64,000 nucleotides of DNA from contig NZ_LDQA01000001.1 in the NCBI RefSeq assembly GCF_001475935.1, forward strand, positions 211,800 to 275,799, given 5' to 3'. Under the pieces are notes generated by a model that did not search any database, had not been told where the DNA came from, and worked only from the letters and a program-made list of their open reading frames with translations. Shown piece by piece: positions 46,676 to 53,748 of the stretch (position 1 is the first letter of the stretch; every line of letters begins with the position of its first letter). Position numbers and translations under genes: made by a program. Origin of the DNA: Aureimonas ureilytica (GTDB taxonomy: Bacteria > Pseudomonadota > Alphaproteobacteria > Rhizobiales > Rhizobiaceae).

Positions 46676-48240
46676 TCGGCCATGGCCCCCTCGATCACGC
46701 CCGGCGCGGCGTCCTGAACGACCTGCGTCAGCACGTTCTGGGTTTGCTGCGCCTGCATGTCGGATTGAATTTGCTGGCGCTCGTCCTCGTCGGGGATCAG
46801 CGCCTTGTCGATGTGCAGGCCCTCGCCGATCCGATCCAGAACCTTGTCGATATGGACGTAGAGCGGCACCTTGTCGGGGCCGGCGATCGCGCCGACCATC
46901 TCGGTATAGGTCGCGATCGACGCCAGGCGTTCGCCATTCAACGCAGCCGCCATGGGCGACTGCACGGCGGTCGCGATCAGGAACTGATCGATGTTGATGG
47001 GCGCCCCGAGAAAGCCGAGGTCGAAGAGGATTTCAGCGACGCGCGGCGCGATCACCGGCATGATCTCATTCGTCAGACGGCCGAACGCGCCGATATGCGT
47101 CTCGGCCTTTTGCTGGAGCCGGGCCGCGATCTCGGACGCGGCGCGGGGCGTGCCCTGGTACTCGGGAAGGCGCACGTCGAAGAGCGTCTGCTTGATCTGC
47201 TGTTGCAACTCGCCGATCACCATGCGCGATACGTCCATGCGCCCCGAGGCCGGATCGATGCGCGAGACATCGGGGCCGAGAATGCCGCCCGTGGACTGCA
47301 TCGGCCAGAACTCGCCGGGGCCGACCCGCACCGTGTCGGGGTTGAACGTACCGCCGGCGCGATAGGCCCAGATGCCGAGCATCTGGATCGCGGCCGCCTT
47401 CAGCGCCAGTTCCTGCGCCTTGTTCAGCGTCTTGATCGACGGCAAGGCCAGAAGCACCGGGCCGCGTCCATAGGCTTCGCCGGGAACGCGATAATAGCGT
47501 GGCACCGCGATCGGCTGCGTCTTCGACCAGGACGAGGCGACGAAGCGGGAATGATTGTTCATCGAAACGCGGAAGTCCCAACCGAACTTGTTGCCGCCGG
47601 TCAGTGCGACGAAATCCTGATAGACCTCGACTTCCTCGTATGCCTTGGCGGGTGCCTTGAAGTCGTCGGGATAGTCTCCTTGCGGAAATGCCTCGACCAG
47701 TGCCTGTCGCTCCATCTTCTGGCGCCAGGACACGAAATTGACCTTGCCGTATCCGTCCGTGCCGACCGCAATCTCATCGAACGGGATCGCGACGAACACC
47801 ACCGGCTGTTGCGCCGTGCCCTTCACCGGCAGGATCGCGCCGGTTCCAACGCCCAGATCAATGCAAAGCTCGTGAACGGCCATGTCCCAATCGCCCGTCA
47901 GGAAGAACGGGTACATGGACGTTGCGATCTTCTCCAACTCGCGATCCAGCTTGGCCGCGCCTGATCCGAGCTTCAGCTTCGCGAGCGGGCCGGACTGGAG
48001 CGTGAAGGGCTGCTGACCGGCCGGGAACAGATCGCGTTGGAGCGAGCCCGCGAAGTACATCACCGAGGTCGTCGCCGTCATATCGAACAGGCGATCGACC
48101 GGATTCTTGGCGGTGCCGTCGCCGCCCGGCCGACGATGCGGGATCGCGAACTCATAGGCGTCCTGGTAGATCTTGTTCCACGGCGCGCGCTTGGACCAAA
48201 TCTTGTCTCGGCGCATCTTGTGGCCGGCGAACTCTTCCAC
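46672..48240 (-). CDS. Portal (head-tail connector) protein
   Basis: A 522-residue portal of the T7/podovirus type. Typical blocks are DRLFDMTATTSVMYFAGSLQ near the N-terminus, YYRVPGEAYGRGPVLLALPS in the middle, and RLPEYQGTPRAASEIAARLQ. It starts at GTG 48240 with GGAGG nine bases upstream; the longer frame upstream overlaps the small gene before it. Twelve copies form the DNA entry ring in the family. Confidence 0.9.
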   Translation of the reverse strand: MEEFAGHKMRRDKIWSKRAPWNKIYQDAYEFAIPHRRPGGDGTAKNPVDRLFDMTATTSVMYFAGSLQRDLFPAGQQPFTLQSGPLAKLKLGSGAAKLDRELEKIATSMYPFFLTGDWDMAVHELCIDLGVGTGAILPVKGTAQQPVVFVAIPFDEIAVGTDGYGKVNFVSWRQKMERQALVEAFPQGDYPDDFKAPAKAYEEVEVYQDFVALTGGNKFGWDFRVSMNNHSRFVASSWSKTQPIAVPRYYRVPGEAYGRGPVLLALPSIKTLNKAQELALKAAAIQMLGIWAYRAGGTFNPDTVRVGPGEFWPMQSTGGILGPDVSRIDPASGRMDVSRMVIGELQQQIKQTLFDVRLPEYQGTPRAASEIAARLQQKAETHIGAFGRLTNEIMPVIAPRVAEILFDLGFLGAPINIDQFLIATAVQSPMAAALNGERLASIATYTEMVGAIAGPDKVPLYVHIDKVLDRIGEGLHIDKALIPDEDERQQIQSDMQAQQTQNVLTQVVQDAAPGVIEGAMAE

Positions 48241-48245
48241 GCGGA

Positions 48246-48467
48246 TCAGCCTCCGAGCTTGTCGGCAAGGCCGCCGGCGCTGGCGTCGGTGACGAACAGG
48301 CGACGGCCGCGCGAGGGGCGACGGCTCGCCTCGGCATCGACCTCGGACTTGTTGAGCTGCGCGAGCTGCTGATCGTTGGCGACCTGCTGAATCTGGCGGG
48401 CGCGCTCGCTGTCCGCCCGCGCCTGTTCGGCCGCCTTCTTGCCGCCACCGCCGAACATCGAGCCCAT
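48246..48467 (-). CDS. Small phage protein upstream of portal
   Basis: A 73-residue protein: MGSMFGGGGKKAAEQARADS opening, then a charged helix and a short Gly-rich end. A GGAGG precedes the ATG. Similar short Gly/Lys-rich proteins often sit before podovirus portals. No function is known. Confidence 0.65.
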   Translation of the reverse strand: MGSMFGGGGKKAAEQARADSERARQIQQVANDQQLAQLNKSEVDAEASRRPSRGRRLFVTDASAGGLADKLGG

Positions 48468-48469
48468 GC

Positions 48470-48874
48470 TTACCCCCTCCAAATCCAGAGCCGCCCGCCT
48501 TCCGCGTCGGTTTCGAGAAACCCGGCCAGACGCGCCATGCGCCGCCCGGCCCGGTTCGAGGTCCGAATGCGCGCGACGATGACGACGCCATGTTCCGCCA
48601 AGGGGCGCAGCATTAACTGCGCGACGCGCACGAGGCGCAGCATCGCGGCCCGCGCGGTCGGATCGAACAGGAGGCACAGCTCGCGCACATGCGGCCCCTC
48701 GGGGAAGAGCGTCGCCGCCGCCGCCAGTTGGTCGCCGACATAGACGCCGACTGTCTCCGACTGTCGCGCCTGGTAGGTCACGATCCGGCGGACGCGCCGG
48801 TTCGAGCCGGCGAGACGCATCAGCTCGACTAAGCTGATCGGCGTCTCGACGCGAAGCTCAGACCTTGAAGACAT
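48470..48874 (-). CDS. GNAT-like acetyltransferase fold protein
   Basis: A 134-residue protein between terminase and portal. The C-terminal part (HVRELCLLFDPTARAAMLRL, VVIVARIRTSNRAGRRMARL, then GFLETDAEGGRLWIW) follows the GNAT pattern of strand-helix-strand ending in a GF motif, though the acetyl-CoA loop R/Q-x-x-G-x-A is not clear. T7 gp13 lies in a comparable stretch. It starts inside the end of the terminase gene (16-base overlap). Activity is inferred at best. Confidence 0.55.
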   Translation of the reverse strand: MSSRSELRVETPISLVELMRLAGSNRRVRRIVTYQARQSETVGVYVGDQLAAAATLFPEGPHVRELCLLFDPTARAAMLRLVRVAQLMLRPLAEHGVVIVARIRTSNRAGRRMARLAGFLETDAEGGRLWIWRG

Positions 48875-50426
48875 CGAAGTCCGCCACCGCGCGGTGCGAC
48901 GACATGGCGATGACCTTCGCGGGACGGCCCATCTTCGAGGCGTCCACGATCGCGCCCAGGCGCCCACGATGTCCCAAGCAGAGATACTGCCAGGCGTCGT
49001 GAATGTGGGAATATTCGTTCTTCGCCACCGCGAGATTGTCGGTCGCGCCTTTGCTGGCGAGCTTGGTCAGCTTGTAGTGCGCGGCAAAGCCGCCGATCGT
49101 CGTCTCGCAGCACGAGGACACGAGAAGACGCGGCGTGTTGCCGTCGATCGGCGCGCCGAGATACCAGCGCACGGATTCCTGCCGAAGCGCCGGCTCATTC
49201 GACGGCGCCGGCAGGATCGAGATGTTCAGCGCGCGGGCGACGATCTCCATATGCGCCAGCTCCCCGGCCACCCGATCGGCCCCGTAGAAAGCGGATGGAT
49301 CGGCCCAGGCTTCCGCGATCGGGAAGCCGGGGAAGTCCGAAAGAAGCACCTCGATGATTTTTTCCGCGAATCGCGAGGGGCCGGTGCCGGGATCGGAGCA
49401 GATCTCGCGCAACATGCGAAGCTGGCCGTTCGGCATGAACTGGCCGATTCCGCAGGCGGGTGAGCCGCCGGCGTCCAAGCCGAGCCCGATCGGGAGCCCG
49501 CGCATAGGCTTCAGCACCTGATCCGAGCGGTGCCGCGTATCGTCATACTCGGGATAGACCGGCTTTCCGTCGCGGGCATAGCCGAACTTCCCATGCACCA
49601 TGCGCCGGACCATGTCTTCCGTCTGCGTCGCCGCCTCCAGCTCGTAAGAGGATCGCGGCTTGCCGACGCGGTTTTCGGCCACCGGTGACAGGCCGGACGG
49701 TTGCTGATGCAGGTTGAAGCCTGGCTTCTTTTCGCTGGCCTTCACGCAGAACCGATAGGTCCAGTTGCTGACATCGGGCGGGTTCATGTCGCCCCAGATC
49801 ATGCGCGGCAGGATCGTCTCATCCTCGCCCACCGACAGGCCCATCGCGGCATATTGCACGCGGGCGTCCTTCGAGACGCGGACGAGTTCGGACTCGGCGA
49901 TCTGTTGCACCGGCGGATAACGGCCCGTCCGCTGGAAGAACAGGCCGGGCACCTTCTCGTCCAGCATGTCGCATTCGTTCATCCAGCCCATCGAGATTTC
50001 ATAGCCCTTGATGAACTGTTCGACATTGGCATCCCCGACCGCGCCCGTCTCAAGCTGGAAATCGATGTTGACCTTCTGGGAGCCGCGTAGCGCCTGCCAG
50101 CGCAGGTGATGCTTGATCGGGCGGTCCTGCCCGCCGGAATAGCTCACCGTCCACGGGTGATCCTCGGGGAACGCTTCCTTCCACGAGGCGAGCGCCGTGC
50201 GCTCGAAGTCGCGATAGGTGTTGCGGATGCAGGCGATCTTCACGCGCACCCACCCGTCTGTGCAAACGGGCATGTAGGTCGCGGCCAGAAGCGGCCCCTT
50301 CATCACCGAGGCGACCGTCTTCCCGGACCCCGCCGGACCCATGATGATGTCGATCGGACCCTTGGACTGGAGGAAGCCCGCGCCCACCGGCCCAGGCGGT
50401 CGATAGTGCTGGAGGTTGATACCCAT
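48858..50426 (-). CDS. Terminase large subunit
   Basis: A 522-residue packaging motor. Walker A GPAGSGKT lies at residues 30-37; a Walker B-like strand precedes MNECDMLDE (about 150), and the C-terminal nuclease domain shows GLGLDAGGSPACGIGQ with its candidate metal-binding Asp and AEAWADPSAFYGADR. Start ATG 50426 is chosen; a GTG nine codons upstream is in frame. The 365-base gap between this gene and the small subunit is unusually long. Confidence 0.92.
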   Translation of the reverse strand: MGINLQHYRPPGPVGAGFLQSKGPIDIIMGPAGSGKTVASVMKGPLLAATYMPVCTDGWVRVKIACIRNTYRDFERTALASWKEAFPEDHPWTVSYSGGQDRPIKHHLRWQALRGSQKVNIDFQLETGAVGDANVEQFIKGYEISMGWMNECDMLDEKVPGLFFQRTGRYPPVQQIAESELVRVSKDARVQYAAMGLSVGEDETILPRMIWGDMNPPDVSNWTYRFCVKASEKKPGFNLHQQPSGLSPVAENRVGKPRSSYELEAATQTEDMVRRMVHGKFGYARDGKPVYPEYDDTRHRSDQVLKPMRGLPIGLGLDAGGSPACGIGQFMPNGQLRMLREICSDPGTGPSRFAEKIIEVLLSDFPGFPIAEAWADPSAFYGADRVAGELAHMEIVARALNISILPAPSNEPALRQESVRWYLGAPIDGNTPRLLVSSCCETTIGGFAAHYKLTKLASKGATDNLAVAKNEYSHIHDAWQYLCLGHRGRLGAIVDASKMGRPAKVIAMSSHRAVADFDVFKV

Positions 50427-50791
50427 GTCCCGATCCCGCTTGCGGTCGGGCACCCCCGACCCGCCGGACCCTAGCGGGTTTCGCGGACCCTCAAGTGCGC
50501 AGGCCGGAACGGCTGGTGTGTGTGAGAGCGCACACCCCTGGTAGGGAGGGCGCGCGCGGGTTTTGAAGCGCGGCCAGGCGCGCGCGGTTTGGCGGGCGCG
50601 GCCAGGGGCGGTATCGCGCGTAGCGCGCGCGTTATTTATCGCGATAATAAATACCGAGCGCGGTTTGCCTCGTCGTCGGTCCCATGATTTTCAATCATGT
50701 GCGATATGCCGATTTCACCAGCAATCACAGAGGCTTAGCTCATAGGGTGAGACGCCACCACCCCGCGCCTCACCTGCCCTGTTCGGCTAAG
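50427..50791. promoter_or_regulatory. Structured intergenic region between small and large terminase genes
   Basis: No coding frame is convincing here. It holds a nested inverted repeat at 50733-50792 (outer GCTTAGC/GCTAAGC, inner AGGGTGAG/CTCACCT) that begins at the terS stop. A 7-bp inverted repeat CATGATT-TTC-AATCATG lies at 50683-50699. The 12-bp palindrome TTATCGCGATAA is at 50636-50647, embedded in an AT-rich TATTTAT/ATAAATA dyad. A GC-rich tract of repeated GCGCGC follows. It may terminate and restart transcription, or hold packaging or operator sites. Confidence 0.5.
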
Positions 50792-51274
50792 CTATTGATC
50801 TTCCTCGACTTCCGCGATCTCGCCCGTCAGCGAGAACACACCGTCCGCGACCGCCTGCGATGGCATCTCGCCGACGACGAGGACGCCCAGCGATCGCTCT
50901 TCGACGTGGACTTCCACCGGTCGCTTGCTTTCCATGTACGGCATCATCTCGACGTTGGCCTTCAGGATAAACGCCATCGCCTCGGCCTTCTCGCAGTTCA
51001 GTTCCTTCGCCAGCTCGTCCGGGCTGGCATTCGCCAGGGCCGCGAGGTTCAAGGCCGGGTGCCGGAAGCCCATGGCGAGGATCAGGTCTCGCATGGCCGT
51101 CGTGCGCTTGTTGGCGGCTCCCTTGGGCCTCCCGCGCCCTTTGGCCTTCTCGATCGTATCCGCAACGTGCTTCACCGGCCCGGCGAACAGCGGGCCAGCG
51201 TCGCCGAAGAAATCGTCCTGATCGGCCTCGATCGCCGCCGCCGGATCGCCCGGATTGTCCCGCGTGTGTGCCAC
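50792..51274 (-). CDS. Probable terminase small subunit
   Basis: A 160-residue acidic protein with KAKGRGRPKGAANKRTTAMR, a basic DNA-binding-like segment frequent in small terminases, followed by helices (NLAALANASPDELAKELNCE). Its location just upstream of the large subunit on the same strand supports the call. The repeat array described separately lies directly upstream of its start, where a small terminase or regulator could bind. The sequence alone does not prove the assignment. Confidence 0.7.
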   Translation of the reverse strand: MAHTRDNPGDPAAAIEADQDDFFGDAGPLFAGPVKHVADTIEKAKGRGRPKGAANKRTTAMRDLILAMGFRHPALNLAALANASPDELAKELNCEKAEAMAFILKANVEMMPYMESKRPVEVHVEERSLGVLVVGEMPSQAVADGVFSLTGEIAEVEEDQ

Positions 51275-51356
51275 TCACAGCCCCAATTTTCGCTTGCGGA
51301 TCAGTCGGTTCGACTATTCGACCCCTATTTTATTCCGATCTCGCGGCCTCAAGTCC

Positions 51357-51590
51357 GGTAACGGATCGAACGCCATTCGGTAACGCTTGGTAACGCCGAT
51401 TTTGCTTGTCTTTTCATAGGGATATATCCCTGACGTTACCTGTTACCATGTTACCAACCTCGCGGGTGCAGGCGCGCGCGCGTACGCGAAGGCTATTTTC
51501 GCGGTAACGCGGTAACGCTCCTGACAAGTCATTGATTTCCCTGATTTCCAGCGTTACCGGGCGTTACTGGAGGCGTTACCGTGGTAACGC
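51357..51590. repeat. GGTAACGC repeat array (iteron-like)
   Basis: At least eleven copies of GGTAACG(C) or its complement within 234 bp. Forward copies start at 51357, 51379, 51389, 51503, 51511 and 51583. Reverse copies are GTTACC at 51435, 51442 and 51450, and GCGTTACC at 51551 and 51573; a one-mismatch copy is at 51561. Several neighbours are spaced 7 to 11 bases apart. Two forward and three reverse copies face a central AT-rich palindrome. The array lies between divergent late (leftward) and cargo (rightward) genes. Confidence 0.85.
51418..51431. promoter_or_regulatory. 14-bp perfect palindrome within the repeat array
   Basis: AGGGATATATCCCT is a perfect palindrome with an AT-rich centre. 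Flanking repeats point toward it from both sides. It could be a melting site or the centre of an operator. Confidence 0.6.
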
Positions 51591-52062
51591 TGCCCTTCCC
51601 TCACCCGCCCATGCGCCAGTGATCCGCCACCGTGGCACAGCAGCGCCCCCATTAAGTGCCCGAAGTGAACGGACCGGGTCGGCGAATGCCGAGAGGGACG
51701 GATCGCGAGGGCTCCGCTTTATCAGCTATGGGCAGGGGCTGTGGATCGAGAAGAGCGAGCGTTGCCGAGTATGCTTGGGTGAAAGCGGCTCTCGGGCGGG
51801 AGCAGTCGGTCTGCTTCATACCTTAGGAAGGAACTGGAGCCGAGACCGGGCTATGCCCCGGTCTACCGAGCCGTTTGGTTTTTGGGTAGATTTGGTTGGA
51901 CACCTCGCAGAAGGCAGGTTCACCGGTGCGGAGGTTGAGGGTATGAGGTTGCAGAGCGTCCCAACGCCTCGAACCACTCTAGGTGCCGCGTGCGAAACCC
52001 TACTGGCGAATCCAGCGCTCTTCGCTTTAGAGTTGCGTCAGTTGAACTGGTGGGGACGCCGA
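51591..52062. other. Leader region of the cargo module
   Basis: A 472-base stretch after the repeat array with no gene I can support. The frame of the DUF4365 gene stays open through it (possible ATG at 51853, MPRSTEPFGFW), so an N-terminal extension of up to about 70 residues cannot be excluded. That extension resembles no known domain. Confidence 0.4.
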
Positions 52063-52611
52063 GTGCTTACAAAGGACCATGCGCAGGAGGGTTTGAGCCG
52101 CGCTTACATTCATGCGATTTCTGCAGCTGCTCGCGCCCATCTGACTATGGGTTCTGAGTTTGATTACGGTTTCGATGGTTCTTTTGACACGATAGTCAAG
52201 CGACAAACTCAACGTGGAGCTCAAACTCCTCGAAATCGTCACGTGAAAGCTGGCTATCCCATCGAATTTCAATTGAAGTGCAGTTGGAATTGGCGTGAGA
52301 CCCCAACTTCGATTGTATGGGGTATCACCTCCAAAACATATAACGACCTGGTAAGTCGGCCCGCCAGCGCTTGTAGAGCAATATTAATACTCATGTGCCT
52401 CCCCAGAGATGAACGGCACTGGGTAAATTCAAGCGAAAGTCACATGCAACTTCAGCGTTGTTGCTATTACACGACGCTCGAAGGTGATCCTATCGAGTCG
52501 GAAGACACTCGAAGATCAATTCAAATACCGAGAGAAAACATTTTCAACGCTACGAATCTAGCTCGTGAACTGGCCGCTGAGAAAGTACGTCGCGAGGAGA
52601 TGTTCGGATGA
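52063..52611 (+). CDS. DUF4365-type putative nuclease, first gene of cargo pair
   Basis: About 182 residues from GTG 52063, which has GGGGA six bases upstream. The DUF4365 pattern is clear: an N-terminal helix (DHAQEGLSRAYIHAISAA), then FDYGFDGSFD with Asp34 and Asp38, then PIEFQLKCS with the E-x-Q-x-K arrangement (68-72) of PD-(D/E)XK-like Mrr-type nucleases, and later CRAILILMCLP. DUF4365 proteins are frequent in defence islands. The stop overlaps the next ATG by four bases. A/T-ending codons and low GC set it apart from the phage genes. Nuclease activity is predicted from motif only. Confidence 0.7.
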   Translation: MLTKDHAQEGLSRAYIHAISAAARAHLTMGSEFDYGFDGSFDTIVKRQTQRGAQTPRNRHVKAGYPIEFQLKCSWNWRETPTSIVWGITSKTYNDLVSRPASACRAILILMCLPRDERHWVNSSESHMQLQRCCYYTTLEGDPIESEDTRRSIQIPRENIFNATNLARELAAEKVRREEMFG

Positions 52612-53747
52612 TGATACTTGATCCAAGCTTCGGAAGGCTACAAAAGCGTTCCCTCATTCGGTTTCTCGAGAAGAACGGATGGTCTGCGCGAACCAGTAAG
52701 GACGGAGCACTCAAGAAATTCACATACAAAGATGAAAAACTATCTGGTGACGTGAATGTGATAATCGATATTCGGCCGACTGTTGCTGTTACGGCGAAGC
52801 AATATTTTGATATAGTCACCACCATAAGTCAGGTTTATGACTCCACCATCGATGCGATTGTGGAAAAAATCAAATCTATTTCTTTTGACATTATCTACAG
52901 CAAGATTCCCGATGAATATGTTTCAGATAAATCCATAAAGTTAGGGACAGCGAATCAATTTATAATTTGCATGAGAAGCATCCTCGCCGCCACAGCTACA
53001 ACTGAAGCTGGGGAAGGGCGAAGCTTTCCTAGAAACAAAAAGGAGGCTACGCAGTACGCTGATGACTGCCGGTTTGGCCACACTTTCGAAGGCAGCTTCG
53101 GCTTCACAGTAGAGTCGCCCATCGGTTTCAATGACACACCGGAACTATTTGATCTCCCCTCAGCCGCACCCTTCGGGCGTCGTGTTGTCAGCCGTCTCGC
53201 AGAAGGCCTGCAATGCTATGAGGTTGCTGTGTTGGAGAGGAGTATTGATCCTCTTGTGAGTGAGGGCAGTGGCTTAAGTTCCAACATGTGTGACGAACTT
53301 GCCGCAATACTTGAGGACACAAATCTCTCTAAGGTTGAATTTTCTTTTGAATTCTCTCCAGAGTGGACCACGCCTGCGATCAGCAAGGACCGGTCGTTTA
53401 GCCTTGAGATTGGACATTTGGAACTCTTGAGAGACGCCTCGAATAGACTGCGCGCAACCGAAAAACCAAAGCAATGCTCTATTGTTGGAAGAATAACGCA
53501 GCTAAAAACAGAGAGCAACCCATCTGATTTGCTCGATCTCAAGAACGAGAGAGACGTTTTAGTCAGTTGGGACAGCCCAGAATATGGTCATATCCGCGTT
53601 CTGATGAAGTTGAATCCAGTTGACTATCTGGAAGCGGCCAACGCCCATATGGCTGGAAAATTCATTGTCGCAGACGGAGTCTTGAGCAAGTCGGGCCGGT
53701 CTTGGGTCTTATCCGATATAACGGCCGTTCGTACTGTAAACCCGTGA
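52608..53747 (+). CDS. Unrecognised partner protein with OB-like C-terminus, second gene of cargo pair
   Basis: A 379-residue protein coupled to the DUF4365 gene by ATGA overlap. The N-terminus (LIRFLEKNGWSARTSKDGAL, then VNVIIDIRP) looks like a small alpha/beta domain seen in uncharacterised accessory proteins. The middle is not recognised. The last 90 residues (CSIVGRITQLKTESNPSD, DVLVSWDSPEYGHIRVLM, AHMAGKFIVADGVLSKSGR) have the strand pattern of an OB-like fold, hinting at nucleic-acid contact. No signal peptide, membrane helix or Walker motif. Low GC as in its partner. It is probably the sensor, inhibitor or specificity subunit; this is inference. Confidence 0.65.
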   Translation: MMILDPSFGRLQKRSLIRFLEKNGWSARTSKDGALKKFTYKDEKLSGDVNVIIDIRPTVAVTAKQYFDIVTTISQVYDSTIDAIVEKIKSISFDIIYSKIPDEYVSDKSIKLGTANQFIICMRSILAATATTEAGEGRSFPRNKKEATQYADDCRFGHTFEGSFGFTVESPIGFNDTPELFDLPSAAPFGRRVVSRLAEGLQCYEVAVLERSIDPLVSEGSGLSSNMCDELAAILEDTNLSKVEFSFEFSPEWTTPAISKDRSFSLEIGHLELLRDASNRLRATEKPKQCSIVGRITQLKTESNPSDLLDLKNERDVLVSWDSPEYGHIRVLMKLNPVDYLEAANAHMAGKFIVADGVLSKSGRSWVLSDITAVRTVNP

Positions 53748-53748
53748 A

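Noticed and set aside
51357..51590. CRISPR array
   Set aside because: The repeated unit is only 8 bp, occurs in both orientations with short irregular spacing, and has no spacers of CRISPR length.
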